Assembly (NCBI RefSeq): GCF_026005215.1
Contig: NZ_BPMA01000016.1
Location: 38,130-102,129 of the forward strand
Source of the DNA: Capnocytophaga catalasegens
GTDB lineage: Bacteria; Bacteroidota; Bacteroidia; Flavobacteriales; Flavobacteriaceae
DNA: 64,000 nucleotides
Reading direction: 5' to 3'
Both the position numbers and the translations under genes were made by a program. How positions within the stretch are numbered: position 1 is the first letter of the stretch; the number at the start of each line of letters is the position of its first letter. Below the pieces are notes generated by a model. That model was not told the origin of the DNA. It saw only the letters and a program-made list of their open reading frames with translations, and made no database searches. This document shows positions 16,890 through 26,722 of this stretch, in pieces.

Positions 16890-19493
16890 ATGATGTTAAA
16901 AAAAATAATGACCCTTATAAGCGTAATGCTCATAGGAATAATACACGCACAGGAAGAAAATTCTGAGCAAGAATTACAAATGTCCACGCAAGACACTCTA
17001 TTAGGATGGAGTAAGCAAGATGAAAAATTTTCGTTAGACAATGCCAAAGAATACGAAATAGGAGGTATTGAAGTAACGGGAGCAAAACGTTACAATGCCC
17101 AAACTATTTTGTCAGCATCTGGGTTGAAAATAGGAGATGTTATTACAATTCCAGGCGAAAAATTTAGCCGAATTATTCACAAATTGTGGGAGTACAAGCT
17201 TTTCAGTGATGTTGATATTTTTATTACAAAAACTGAAGGTAATAAAGTATTCTTAGAGCTTTCTATTCAAGAAACACCCAATCTTACTGATATTGTCGTT
17301 ACAGGAGTGAAACCCAAAAAAGCAGAAGAAATACTTAAAGATGCTGAACTCAAAAAAGGAACAACAAAAGTTAATGAAAGTTTGGTTGCCAAAACTAAAA
17401 ATTACCTTACTAACAAATACAGAAAAGAAGGATATTTGAATACCAAAATTCATATTGATACGAAAGTTGACACAACTGATGCCAATGGAGTAAAAATGCT
17501 TATAAATATTCATAAAGGTAGTAAAGTTAAAATAAAAGATATTACTTTTGAAGGAAATCAAACGTTTCCGAATGCAAAACTTAGAAAGCAACTCAAAAAA
17601 ACCAAACGTCGATTTGCAGGGCGTTTTTGGAAACGTTCTAAGTACGTTCAAGCCAACTACGATGAAGACCTTATTTCACTCATTGACTTTTACAAAGAAA
17701 ATGGTTACCGCGATGCTCGTATTATTCAAGATACATTGTTTAAAGAAAAAAATAATGATATTAGTCTGAAAATCAGTTTAGAAGAAGGAAGAAAATATTA
17801 CTTTGGAGATATAAAATTTTTGGGAAATGCAGTGTATAGCAATCAAATATTAGATCGTATATTGGGTTTGAAGAAAGGAGATGTTTATAATGGAGTACAA
17901 CTGAAAAATCGTATTAACGATCCTAAAAAACCAGATGCAAATACGATATCAAATCTCTATCAAAACAATGGATATTTATTTTCTCAAATAATTCCTGTTG
18001 AAGTTTCAGCAGTTAATGATACAATCAATTTTGAAATACGTATTCGCGAAGGTAAAATAGCACATTTTAATAATATTTCAGTATTAGGAAACACAATAAC
18101 TAATGATCGAGTTATTTATAGAGAAATGCGTACAAGGCCGGGGTATATGTATTCTAAGGAAGATATAATTAGAACCATACGAGAATTGGGACAATTAGGT
18201 TTTTTTGATGCAGAGAAAATTAGTCCCGATATCAAAAATCCCGATCCTAATGCAGGCACAGTCGATTTAGAATGGAAGTTAGATGATACAGGTGGGTCAA
18301 GCCAAATACAATTACAAGGTGGTTATGGAGGAGGTAGTTTCATTGGAACTATCGGACTGAATTTTAATAATTTCTCTATTCAAAATATTTTTGATAAAAA
18401 ATCATACAGACCTTTACCAATGGGTGATGGGCAAAAATTATCTCTCAATGCACAAGCCAGTCGTTCATATCACGCATATAGTTTCGCTTTCACAGAACCT
18501 TGGTTAGGAGGTGAAAAACCTGTACAGTTTTCTGTATCATTCCAGCATACAGTTCAGTATAGTTATAACTATATAACGTATGATGTTGATAGAGATCGTC
18601 GTTTTCACATAACAGGTGTTACGGTTGGAATAGCAAAAAGACTTCGTGTCCCAGATGATTATTTTCAATTATCACAATCTGTAGGCTTTAATCATTATAA
18701 TTTGAAGAATTATAATACAGGTTTATTTACTTTCGGAGATGGATATTCTAATTCGTTAGCATATACAGCCACATTGAGCCGACGTTCAAGTGGACCGAAT
18801 CCCATTTTCCCCATGGGAGGAAATGATTTTAGTTTATCAGCAAAACTTACATTGCCTTATTCATTGTTCAATGAAGTTGATTATGGAGCTTTGTTGGAAC
18901 AACGAAATCAGGCTGTTGCCGATGGAAATTCTAATAAAATATCTGCTATTGACCAAGAACGTTACAAGTGGTTAGAGTTTTATAAAATAAAAGCAAATGC
19001 TTCTTGGTATACTAATTTGATTGACAAATTAGTACTAAAATCAAGTGCAGAATTTGGTTATTTAGGAGCTTATAATAAACAACGAGGTGTTATCCCTTTT
19101 GAACGTTTTTTTGTAGGAGGAGACGGAATGGCATATTATTCTCTTGATGGTCGAGAGTATATTCAAATGCGTGGTTATCCTAATCAAGCCCTCTCAGGGG
19201 AAGATGGAGACCCTCTTTACAACAAATTTTCATTAGAACTTCGTTATCCAATTACATTAAAACAAACAGCCTCTATCTTTGCTCTGGCTTTTGCTGAAGG
19301 TGCTAATTCATATGGAGGTTTCGAGCGATATAACCCTTTTGAGCTCAAACGTTCAGCGGGATTAGGTGTACGTATTTATATGCCTTTGTTTGGAATGTTA
19401 GGATTTGATTTCGGATACGGATTTGATAGTATTGGAGGGCGTACAGGAGCCAACGGTTGGGAAACGCACTTTATTTTTGGACAACAATTCTAA
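16890..19493 (+). CDS. bamA: Outer-membrane protein assembly factor BamA
   Basis: BamA folds and inserts beta-barrel proteins into the outer membrane. The 867-residue product has a signal peptide ending near GIIHAQ, then about five POTRA repeats from residue 52 to about 470 (for example EIGGIEVTGAKRYNAQTILS and IKDITFEGNQTFPNAKLRKQ), then an Omp85 barrel ending in FIFGQQF. FVGGDGMAYYSLDGREYIQMRGYP carries the VRGY/F-like lid-lock segment in the form MRGY. Two ATG codons in a row (16890 and 16893) could start it. It follows the uppS stop by one base. The region after its POTRAs holds the glycine-rich first strand QLQGGYGGGSFIG. Confidence 0.93.
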   Translation: MMLKKIMTLISVMLIGIIHAQEENSEQELQMSTQDTLLGWSKQDEKFSLDNAKEYEIGGIEVTGAKRYNAQTILSASGLKIGDVITIPGEKFSRIIHKLWEYKLFSDVDIFITKTEGNKVFLELSIQETPNLTDIVVTGVKPKKAEEILKDAELKKGTTKVNESLVAKTKNYLTNKYRKEGYLNTKIHIDTKVDTTDANGVKMLINIHKGSKVKIKDITFEGNQTFPNAKLRKQLKKTKRRFAGRFWKRSKYVQANYDEDLISLIDFYKENGYRDARIIQDTLFKEKNNDISLKISLEEGRKYYFGDIKFLGNAVYSNQILDRILGLKKGDVYNGVQLKNRINDPKKPDANTISNLYQNNGYLFSQIIPVEVSAVNDTINFEIRIREGKIAHFNNISVLGNTITNDRVIYREMRTRPGYMYSKEDIIRTIRELGQLGFFDAEKISPDIKNPDPNAGTVDLEWKLDDTGGSSQIQLQGGYGGGSFIGTIGLNFNNFSIQNIFDKKSYRPLPMGDGQKLSLNAQASRSYHAYSFAFTEPWLGGEKPVQFSVSFQHTVQYSYNYITYDVDRDRRFHITGVTVGIAKRLRVPDDYFQLSQSVGFNHYNLKNYNTGLFTFGDGYSNSLAYTATLSRRSSGPNPIFPMGGNDFSLSAKLTLPYSLFNEVDYGALLEQRNQAVADGNSNKISAIDQERYKWLEFYKIKANASWYTNLIDKLVLKSSAEFGYLGAYNKQRGVIPFERFFVGGDGMAYYSLDGREYIQMRGYPNQALSGEDGDPLYNKFSLELRYPITLKQTASIFALAFAEGANSYGGFERYNPFELKRSAGLGVRIYMPLFGMLGFDFGYGFDSIGGRTGANGWETHFIFGQQF

Positions 19494-19601
19494 AATTATT
19501 GTTCAAATTACAATTTTAGTTAATAGACTTATGTTATTTTTATTTAATAGTAATTGATTGATATTTAGTAAATTAAAATGAAAAAAGAATAAAAATAATA
19601 T

Positions 19602-19618
19602 TTGGCACGATTTTTTCT
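19602..19618 (+). promoter_or_regulatory. Possible sigma-54-type promoter before the ompH pair
   Basis: TTGGCACG matches the -24 element of sigma-54 promoters exactly. The -12 element reads TTTCT instead of TTGCA/T, so one key base is off. It would put transcription start next to the ATG at 19632. Confidence 0.3.
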
Positions 19619-19631
19619 TTATTAAATTCAG

Positions 19632-20435
19632 ATGAAAATGAAAAATTTACATATTGCATTTTTTTTCTTTTGGATAAATTTTTGTATTTTTGCTCAAAAA
19701 ACTACGCGAGTAGCTTATGTTGATGTAGATTATATATTACAAAATTTGGAAGAATATCAAGTTGCCAATGAACAATTTGCAGAGAAAATAGCTACTTGGC
19801 AAGCTGAATTTGATGAAAAATCAGAGGAGATACGTAAGCGTAAAGAAAAATTAGAAGCTGAGAAACCTTTGCTTACAGCCGAAATGGTAAGCGATAGAGA
19901 AGAAGAAATCCAGATTCTAGAACATAATCTTAAAGTATTACAACAGAAGCGTTTTGGAGCCGAAAAAGGAGATTATATCCAGCAAAAATGGCAATTAGCT
20001 CAACCTATTCAAGACCAGATATTTAATATTGCACAAGAAATAGGAAAAACAAAGAAATATGATTATATTTTCACCAAAGAAGATGTATCGTCAATTTATG
20101 CTGACCAAAAATATGATATAACAAAACTCGTGCTTCGCATACTCAAACGTAAAGAAAATGTCGAAGATCGAAATAAAGAAATGAGTGAATTGTTAAAAGA
20201 AAATTATAATTACGATCTAAAAGACGAACGAACCAAAAAACGAGAAGAAGCAGAACAAAAACGTGCAAAACTCTATGCTGAAAGACAAGCTCAACGAGAA
20301 GCCAAGCAAAAAGAATTGGCAACTCAACGAGAAAAATCTCTTCAAGAAAGACAAGCCAAACGAGCTAAATTAGAATTGGAGAAAAAACAAAAAAATGAGA
20401 AAAATTTAAAAGAAAAAGAAAATAATAATAATTAA
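19632..20435 (+). CDS. OmpH/Skp-family periplasmic chaperone, long form
   Basis: OmpH/Skp proteins hold unfolded outer-membrane proteins in the periplasm on the way to BamA. This 267-residue version has a signal peptide ending near FCIFAQ, the strand TTRVAYVDVDYILQNLEEY, then a long charged coiled coil to about residue 175. Its C-terminal 90 residues are a further Lys/Glu/Arg-rich helix (KREEAEQKRAKLYAERQAQR) that the neighbouring shorter paralogue lacks. It lies 138 bases after bamA and 23 bases before the second ompH gene. The start could also be the ATG at 19638. Confidence 0.85.
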   Translation: MKMKNLHIAFFFFWINFCIFAQKTTRVAYVDVDYILQNLEEYQVANEQFAEKIATWQAEFDEKSEEIRKRKEKLEAEKPLLTAEMVSDREEEIQILEHNLKVLQQKRFGAEKGDYIQQKWQLAQPIQDQIFNIAQEIGKTKKYDYIFTKEDVSSIYADQKYDITKLVLRILKRKENVEDRNKEMSELLKENYNYDLKDERTKKREEAEQKRAKLYAERQAQREAKQKELATQREKSLQERQAKRAKLELEKKQKNEKNLKEKENNNN

Positions 20436-20458
20436 AAAAAATTAAAGTAAGTAAAACA

Positions 20459-20989
20459 ATGAAGAACATTAAAAATTTGATGGTTGCAGTGGCTCTTATG
20501 TTAGGAGCGACAACAGTGAGTATGGCACAATCTAAGGTAGCTCATATTGACTCACAAAAATTACTAAGTGAAATGCCCGAGATGAAATCGGCACAAGCAC
20601 AATTACAAAAATTGGAACAAACTTATACTAATGATATTCAATCATCTGTAAAAGAATATACAACAAAAGCACAAGCGTTCCAAAATGAAGTAAATGCACT
20701 TACCGAAGACCAATTGAAATCAAGACAAGCTGAGCTTGAAAGAAAATCAAAAGAATTGGAAACTATGCAAAATAACATTCGTCAAGCACAACAAACAGCA
20801 GCCGAAGATTTGCAGAAAAAACAACAAAGTTTGCTTGCTCCATTGTACGAAAAAGCAAGAAAAGCAGTTGAAAAGGTAGCCAAAGCCCAAGGTTTTGATT
20901 ATGTGTTGGATTCTACACAGCCTGGGACCGTTATTTTTGCAAACGGAAAAGATCTTTACAATGATGTAAAAAAAGAATTAGGTTTTTAG
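20459..20989 (+). CDS. skp: OmpH/Skp-family periplasmic chaperone, standard form
   Basis: At 176 residues this is the typical Skp/OmpH length. The signal peptide (MVAVALMLGATTVSMAQ) is followed by SKVAHIDSQKLLSEMPEM, a coiled-coil arm of about residues 40-120, and the returning strand GFDYVLDSTQPGTVIFANG that completes the trimer body. It probably shares function and transcript with the longer paralogue just upstream and with BamA. A clear terminator follows, which closes the porG-uppS-bamA-ompH-ompH series. Confidence 0.9.
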   Translation: MKNIKNLMVAVALMLGATTVSMAQSKVAHIDSQKLLSEMPEMKSAQAQLQKLEQTYTNDIQSSVKEYTTKAQAFQNEVNALTEDQLKSRQAELERKSKELETMQNNIRQAQQTAAEDLQKKQQSLLAPLYEKARKAVEKVAKAQGFDYVLDSTQPGTVIFANGKDLYNDVKKELGF

Positions 20990-21018
20990 TCATATTTTTA
21001 TAAGTTTTAGATTTTAGA

Positions 21019-21045
21019 AAAGTGTCCAAAACGGACACTTTTTTA
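21019..21045 (+). terminator. Terminator after the ompH genes
   Basis: AGTGTCC (21021-21027) pairs with GGACACT (21033-21039), flanked by A and T runs (six T after the stem). Confidence 0.88.
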
Positions 21046-21076
21046 TAATTTTGTATCTTGTAAAAAGAAAAGAATT

Positions 21077-21856
21077 ATGATAGGTTTTTTTGATTCGGGT
21101 ATTGGAGGAACAAGTATTTGGAGTGAAGTGGTAAAAATCCTTCCTTACGAAGATACGCTTTTAATTGCCGATAGTAAAAATGCTCCTTATGGCACAAAAA
21201 ACAAAGATGAGGTTATTTTTCTTTGTGAAAAAAATACAGAGTTTCTCTTAGAAAATGATAGTAAAATAATAGTAGTTGCGTGCAATACAGCGACAACCCA
21301 GGCTATTTCTTACCTTCGAGAGAAATATTCTGTACCTTTTATTGGTATAGAACCTGCCATAAAACCTGCATCTTTGCAAACTAAAACAAAAGTTATAGGG
21401 ATACTTGCTACACAAGGCACACTTAACAGCAAACTTTTTCATCAGACAAGTCAATTATTTGCGGTTCGGAATGGGATTAAAATAATAGAACAAATAGGTT
21501 ACGGACTTGTCGAACTTATAGAAAATGGGCAACTTAACAGTCCCAAAATGTTTTCCTTGTTGAAAAAATACCTTACTCCAATGATTGCTCAAAATATCGA
21601 TTATTTGGTTTTGGGTTGCACACATTATCCGTATTTAATTCCAATAATTAAACAAATTCTCCCTGCTCATATTCAGATTGTAGATTCTGGAAGGGCAGTT
21701 GCTCGACAAACAAAAAAAGTTCTTGAACAAAATCAGTTATTGACCTCCTCTGTTTATTCGGCAAAACATCTTTGGATAACGACAAAAAATAGAAATATCC
21801 TTTCTCAATTTGCTCCCCAAAATGTTCAAATAAAATATCTTGAAAAAATTTCATAA
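21077..21856 (+). CDS. murI: Glutamate racemase
   Basis: MurI converts L- to D-glutamate for peptidoglycan without a cofactor, using two cysteines. Both are visible: Cys69 in VVACNTATTQA and Cys181 in VLGCTHYPYL. The N-terminus IGFFDSGIGGTSIWSEV and SKNAPYGTK are also family signatures. The 259-residue length is normal. A TATCTTG box about 20 bases before the ATG may be its promoter, downstream of the preceding terminator. Placement after the ompH genes is usual in Bacteroidota. Confidence 0.95.
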   Translation: MIGFFDSGIGGTSIWSEVVKILPYEDTLLIADSKNAPYGTKNKDEVIFLCEKNTEFLLENDSKIIVVACNTATTQAISYLREKYSVPFIGIEPAIKPASLQTKTKVIGILATQGTLNSKLFHQTSQLFAVRNGIKIIEQIGYGLVELIENGQLNSPKMFSLLKKYLTPMIAQNIDYLVLGCTHYPYLIPIIKQILPAHIQIVDSGRAVARQTKKVLEQNQLLTSSVYSAKHLWITTKNRNILSQFAPQNVQIKYLEKIS

Positions 21857-21961
21857 GCAAAAATATAAAATTATGCACATTATATCGTTTTCGAACAAAA
21901 ATGATTTTTTCTTGTCAGAAGAATTCGTATCTTAGCACAAAATTTTAAAATATCTTATTTG

Positions 21962-23800
21962 ATGAAAAAGATAAAAAAAATAATATTAACTTTATCAATA
22001 TTTATGAGTACTTTTACTTTTGGACAAATACAACGTATGGAGCCTCCTTTTTGGTGGAGTGGAATGAAAACCAGCAAAATTCAAGTACTTTTTTATGGCA
22101 AAAATATTGCTCAATTTGATGTGAAAAGTGATTTACCTATTGTAGATATTGCTAAGACAGAAAATCCCAATTATTTGTTCGTAACTTTTGATACTGAGAA
22201 TCAGTTAGCTAACAAATATTCTATATCTCTTTGGAAAGGAAAGAAAAAACAACAAACTCTTTCGTATGAACTCAAGCAACGTAGGGAAAACTCTGCAATG
22301 CGCAAAGGTTTTGATACTTCCGATATGATTTATTTGCTAATGCCAGACCGATTTGCCAATGGAAATTCTCAAAATGATTCAAACAATCAACTGATAGAAA
22401 AAGCAAATCGAACCCTTGCAGGTGGACGACACGGAGGTGATATTCAGGGAATTATCAATAATCTGGATTACATACAATCGCTTGGGGCAACAGCTATTTG
22501 GAGTACCCCGATGTGCGAGGATAATGATCCTGAATATTCGTATCATACCTATGCGCAAAGTGATGTATATCAGATAGATGCACGTTATGGCACAAATGAA
22601 GATTATCGTCGATTAGCTTCAGAATTACACAAACGAGATATGAAACTTATCAAAGATTATGTTACAAATCACTGGGGAGCTGAACATTGGATAGTTAAAG
22701 ACCTGCCTGCATACGATTGGTTGCATCAATTTCCAGGTTATGGACAAACAACATATCGAATGAGTACTCAAATGGATAAGTATGCATCAGAATATGATAA
22801 GAAATATTGTGAAAAAGGCTGGTTTACAAAGACGATGCCCGACCTTAATCAATCGAATCCGATGGTTTTCAACTATTTGTTGCAAAATGCAATTTGGTGG
22901 ATTGAGTATGCAGACCTTGACGGCTTACGTGTAGATACATATTCTTACAATGACAAGGAAGGAATTGCTCAATGGACAAAACGTGTAATGGAAGAATATC
23001 CAAACTTTAATATAGTAGGTGAGGTATGGTTGCACGACCAAGCCCAAATATCGTATTGGCAGAAGGATAGCCCAATTTCAGCTTTACAAAACTATAATAC
23101 ATATTTGCCTTCGGTGATGGACTTTACGCTTCACGATGCTTTTGGTGAGGCTTTGAAGGTACAACCTTCGTGGGACAAGGGTATGATTCAGTTTTACGAG
23201 AATTTTGTTAATGATTTTCTCTATAAAGAGCCTTACAATCTTTTAATCTTCGCTGAAAACCATGATACCGGACGCATTAATGAAATTTATCCAAATATTG
23301 AAGATTATAAAATCGTGATGGCAATTTTATCTACAATGCGAGGAATTCCACAACTCTATTACGGAAGTGAAATCGGAATGCGAGGAGATAAAGGCAAAGG
23401 CGATGCGGATATTCGCCAGGATTTCCCAGGGGGCTGGGAAAATGATGCGAATAATGCCTTCAATCCTGAGACTCGTACTCCCGAACAGTGTGCTTATTTT
23501 GATGTTACTGCCAAATTATTCAACTGGCGTAAAGGTAAATCGGTAATTCATAAAGGTAAATTATTGCAGTTTTTGCCTGATAATGAAATTTATGTATATT
23601 TTCGCTACGATGATGCCAATACAGTTATGGTAATTATCAATAATAAACACGAAAAACAAACTATTGACTTAAAGCGTTTTGATGAAGGTATTAAATCTTT
23701 TACTAAAGGAAAAGATGTTGTATCTGAAAAAGAATTTTCACTAACAAATACATTGGAAATTGAAGGTAAAACTGCCTTAGTTTTAGATCTTAGTAAATAA
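21962..23800 (+). CDS. GH13 alpha-glucan hydrolase, SusA/neopullulanase-like
   Basis: This exported glycoside hydrolase family 13 enzyme has 612 residues and probably cuts alpha-1,4-glucans in the periplasm. Signal peptide to about residue 22 (TFTFGQ), then a beta-sandwich N-terminal domain (MEPPFWWSGMKTSKIQVLFYG) typical of cyclomaltodextrinase/neopullulanase, then the TIM barrel. The catalytic set is complete: nucleophile Asp325 in GLRVDTYSY, acid/base Glu354 in VGEVWLHD, and Asp435 in AENHDTGR. ALPDRF-like LLMPDRFANGN is present. The ATG at 21962 is used instead of a TTG one codon earlier. No SusCD or regulator is directly beside it, and its link to the pairs at 4.9-15.2 kb is unproven. 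Confidence 0.9.
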   Translation: MKKIKKIILTLSIFMSTFTFGQIQRMEPPFWWSGMKTSKIQVLFYGKNIAQFDVKSDLPIVDIAKTENPNYLFVTFDTENQLANKYSISLWKGKKKQQTLSYELKQRRENSAMRKGFDTSDMIYLLMPDRFANGNSQNDSNNQLIEKANRTLAGGRHGGDIQGIINNLDYIQSLGATAIWSTPMCEDNDPEYSYHTYAQSDVYQIDARYGTNEDYRRLASELHKRDMKLIKDYVTNHWGAEHWIVKDLPAYDWLHQFPGYGQTTYRMSTQMDKYASEYDKKYCEKGWFTKTMPDLNQSNPMVFNYLLQNAIWWIEYADLDGLRVDTYSYNDKEGIAQWTKRVMEEYPNFNIVGEVWLHDQAQISYWQKDSPISALQNYNTYLPSVMDFTLHDAFGEALKVQPSWDKGMIQFYENFVNDFLYKEPYNLLIFAENHDTGRINEIYPNIEDYKIVMAILSTMRGIPQLYYGSEIGMRGDKGKGDADIRQDFPGGWENDANNAFNPETRTPEQCAYFDVTAKLFNWRKGKSVIHKGKLLQFLPDNEIYVYFRYDDANTVMVIINNKHEKQTIDLKRFDEGIKSFTKGKDVVSEKEFSLTNTLEIEGKTALVLDLSK

Positions 23801-23818
23801 ACGTGAATTATAAATATA

Positions 23819-23848
23819 AAAAAGCGAGTTTAAAACTCGCTTTTTTTT
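23819..23848 (+). terminator. Terminator after the SusA-like gene
   Basis: GCGAGTT (23824-23830) and AACTCGC (23834-23840) form a tight hairpin embedded in A and T runs, with eight T after it. Confidence 0.9.
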
Positions 23849-23945
23849 AATAAAAATAAATCAATTAAACATTTTATATTTAATTTTTTTATTTTTAATT
23901 CTAATCATCAAGTTCTTTTATCTAATATTTAAATTTTTAGATTTA

Positions 23946-24113
23946 GTGATTGAGCTTTTAGCTTCGATGATTGAGCTTTTAGCTTCGATGATTGAGCTTT
24001 TAGCTTCGATGATTGAGCTTTTATCTTCGATAATTGAGCTTTTATCTTCGATAATTGAGCTTTTAGCTTCGATGATTAAGCTTTTAGTTTCGATAATTGA
24101 GCTTTTAGCTTTT
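23946..24113 (+). repeat. 21-bp tandem repeat, about eight units, open as a seven-residue repeat
   Basis: The unit ATGATTGAGCTTTTAGCTTCG recurs about eight times with few changes. In one frame it is open from a GTG at 23946 to a stop at 24141-24143 and would read MIELLAS repeated, an amphipathic heptad pattern. I see no clear promoter or other support for translation, so I list it as a repeat and not a gene. The rest of the 445-base gap between the two GH13 genes is very AT-rich, with the upstream terminator and a small inverted repeat (TTAGCTT...AAGCTAA near 24190-24208). Confidence 0.85.
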
Positions 24114-24245
24114 ATTTTTATGATTTTAATATATAAAAAATAATTTTGAATAACAATTTATTAGATTTAATAATTGAAATATGAATTATTAGCTTATAAA
24201 GCTAAGATTTAAATAATAATATTTTTAATAAAAATAAGTAAATAG

Positions 24246-26114
24246 ATGAAAAAAATAACAATAATATTTTTAATAGGTACGTTTATGACGCATATACAAT
24301 GTCAATTTTCTGGGAAAAATAAAGAAGCGAAATCTGAAAACTCAGAAGTAAGAGGTAAAAAAGTGGTTTATCAAGTTTTTACACGTCTTTTTGGAAATAA
24401 AAATCAGACGAATAAAGTTTGGGGTACGAAAGAAGAGAATGGTGTAGGAAAGTTTGAAGATATTAGTAACAAGGCGTTACAAGAAATTAAGGAGCTTGGG
24501 GCTACACATATTTGGTACACAGGTATTCCACACCATGCCTTAGTAGGTGATTACAAAAAGTATGGTATTTCTGACGATGACCCAGAGGTAGTTAAAGGAC
24601 GCGCAGGGTCTCCATATGCAGTTAAAGATTATTATAATGTAAATCCTGATTTAGCAAATAATCCTGCGAATAGAATGTCAGAATTTGAAGCTCTTATTGA
24701 GCGAACGCATAGAAATGGACTCAAAGTTATTATTGATATTGTGCCAAATCATGTTGCAAGGCGCTACGAGAGTGTTTCTATGCCCGATGGAGTACGTGGT
24801 TTTGGGCAAGATGATAATACAAGTGTAGTTTTTGATGTTGATAATAATTTTTATTATGTTCCCAATCAACCTTTTGTACTTCCTTTATATGCTGATGGAT
24901 ATAAACCTTTGGGAGGTGAGCCACATTGGTTAATTGATGGAAAGTTTGATGAAAATCCAGCAAAATGGACTGGAAATGGTGCAAGAAGTCCTCAGCCTGA
25001 TTTCAATGATTGGTACGAAACGGTCAAATTAAACTTTGGTATTTCTCCCGAAGGGAAAAAAGAGTTTCCTTTGCTTCCCGATGGGTATGAATATGAACCC
25101 TATGAGGTACATTATGAATTCTGGAAAGATAAAAAAGTACCCAATACGTGGGTTAAATTTCGAGATATTGCACTTTTTTGGCTTGAAAAAGGAGTTGATG
25201 GCTTCCGATATGATATGGCAGAAATGGTTCCTGTCGAATTTTGGAGTTATCTCAATTCTTCAATTAAAATGAAGAATCCTCAATCCTTTTTATTAGCAGA
25301 AATATATAATCCTAATGCGTATAGAGACTACATTCGTAAAGGAAAAATGGACTATTTGTATGATAAAGTACAACTTTATGATACATTAAGAAACATTGTT
25401 CAGTATAAACACTCCACAGATGGAATTGCTCCTATACAGCACAAACTTAAAGATATCTCGCGTCATATGTTGCACTTCCTTGAAAATCATGATGAACAAC
25501 GAATAGCAGCTCCTGAGTTTGCAGGTAATCCTTTTAAAGCACTTCCCGCTATGGTTATCTCTCATACGATTTCTTCTGCCCCAACAATGATTTATTTTGG
25601 GCAGGAAGTAGGAGAAGAAGGCTCCGAAAAAGGAGGTTTTGGTAGCCCTTCGCGTACTTCTATCTTCGATTATGTGGGTGTTCCTGAGCATCAAAAATGG
25701 ATGAATGAAGGAAAGTTTGATGGAGAAAAACTATCTGAGGCTCAAAAGAAACTTCGCGCATATTATAAGAAATTACTAAACCTTAATATTTCAGGAAGTT
25801 ACAATGATATTCACACATACAACCGCTCACATACCGAATTCTATAACGATAAGGTATATTCGTTTGTCAGAGGGGATAAAGATGGGAAAAAATGGATAAT
25901 AGTAAGCAATTTTGATTCAGAGCAAACCTTTGGTTTTGAATTACAAATCCCACAAGAGATAATTTCTTTTTGGAAACTTCCTAATGGAAGGTATTCACTC
26001 GTTGATGCGCTTTCAGGGCATAAAATTGCGATGCAAAATCATAACGGAATTGCTAAAATGCGCATAGATATCAAACCATTAGAATCATTCATCTTTGAAA
26101 TACATAACAAATAA
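24246..26114 (+). CDS. GH13 alpha-amylase family protein
   Basis: This 622-residue glycoside hydrolase family 13 enzyme has an N-terminal hydrophobic signal. A possible but weak lipobox (HIQC, Cys19) means it could be a lipoprotein or simply secreted. The barrel motifs are DIVPNHVARRYES, nucleophile Asp323 in DGFRYDMAE, acid/base Glu352 in LLAEIYNP, and Asp416 in ENHDEQR. A C-terminal beta domain follows from about 515. It differs from the SusA-like neighbour in lacking the N-terminal sandwich domain. The two presumably act in one alpha-glucan pathway, but a terminator and a tandem repeat lie between them. Confidence 0.88.
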   Translation: MKKITIIFLIGTFMTHIQCQFSGKNKEAKSENSEVRGKKVVYQVFTRLFGNKNQTNKVWGTKEENGVGKFEDISNKALQEIKELGATHIWYTGIPHHALVGDYKKYGISDDDPEVVKGRAGSPYAVKDYYNVNPDLANNPANRMSEFEALIERTHRNGLKVIIDIVPNHVARRYESVSMPDGVRGFGQDDNTSVVFDVDNNFYYVPNQPFVLPLYADGYKPLGGEPHWLIDGKFDENPAKWTGNGARSPQPDFNDWYETVKLNFGISPEGKKEFPLLPDGYEYEPYEVHYEFWKDKKVPNTWVKFRDIALFWLEKGVDGFRYDMAEMVPVEFWSYLNSSIKMKNPQSFLLAEIYNPNAYRDYIRKGKMDYLYDKVQLYDTLRNIVQYKHSTDGIAPIQHKLKDISRHMLHFLENHDEQRIAAPEFAGNPFKALPAMVISHTISSAPTMIYFGQEVGEEGSEKGGFGSPSRTSIFDYVGVPEHQKWMNEGKFDGEKLSEAQKKLRAYYKKLLNLNISGSYNDIHTYNRSHTEFYNDKVYSFVRGDKDGKKWIIVSNFDSEQTFGFELQIPQEIISFWKLPNGRYSLVDALSGHKIAMQNHNGIAKMRIDIKPLESFIFEIHNK

Positions 26115-26304
26115 GCAAATAAGCATAAAAATGGAAACATTTTTCAGTTATTTTTTATAGAAAATATTGAAATTTGTAGAAAAAATAAAAATTTATCAAC
26201 TTGTAAGTTTTTGATTTTTAATAATTTATAGTAGATAAAAAATTAAAATAAAATATTTTTAAACAAAATTATACGTAATTGTTTTTCATTTAAAATTTTT
26301 TTTG

Positions 26305-26312
26305 TAAATTTG
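26305..26312 (+). promoter_or_regulatory. Candidate -7 box for gcvH
   Basis: TAAATTTG matches TAnnTTTG and lies 29 bases before the gcvH ATG in a T-rich stretch. A TTG at 26279-26281 is a loose -33 candidate with a long 23-base spacer. Confidence 0.45.
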
Positions 26313-26341
26313 TTTCTTGTAAAAACATTAAAGAAATACCA

Positions 26342-26722
26342 ATGAATATTCCAACAGAATTAAAGTATACCAAAGACCATGAGTGGGTTCGTTTGGAAGG
26401 AGAAGTAGCCGTAATAGGTATTACAGATTTTGCTCAACGCGAATTGGGTGATATTGTTTATGTAGAAGTAGAAACCGAGGGCGAAACCCTTGATAAAGAA
26501 GAAGTTTTTGGCACGGTTGAAGCTGTAAAAACAGTTTCAGATCTTTTCTTGCCTGTAAGTGGAGAAATAATTAGTTTTAATAAAGAATTGGAAGATGATC
26601 CTGCACTTGTCAATACAGACCCTTATAACAAAGGTTGGATGATAAAAGTAAAGATTAGCAATTCTGCAGAAGTTGATACCTTATTAAGCGCAGATGCTTA
26701 CAAAGAACTAATTGGTGTTTAG
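26342..26722 (+). CDS. gcvH: Glycine cleavage system H protein
   Basis: GcvH is the lipoyl carrier that passes the aminomethyl group between the P, T and L proteins of glycine cleavage. The 126-residue product has the lipoylation site Lys63 in [12 protein letters not shown], plus [13 protein letters not shown] at the N-terminus and [14 protein letters not shown] near the end, all canonical. The following VanZ-like gene overlaps its 3' end by a few bases, a pairing often seen in Flavobacteriaceae and suggesting one transcript. Confidence 0.96.
   Translation: MNIPTELKYTKDHEWVRLEGEVAVIGITDFAQRELGDIVYVEVETEGETLDKEEVFGTVEAVKTVSDLFLPVSGEIISFNKELEDDPALVNTDPYNKGWMIKVKISNSAEVDTLLSADAYKELIGV

Noticed and set aside
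23946..24143. A confident small protein gene for the MIELLAS repeat
   Set aside because: It starts only at GTG, has no clear promoter or ribosome site, and lies in very AT-rich sequence right after a terminator; kept as a repeat.
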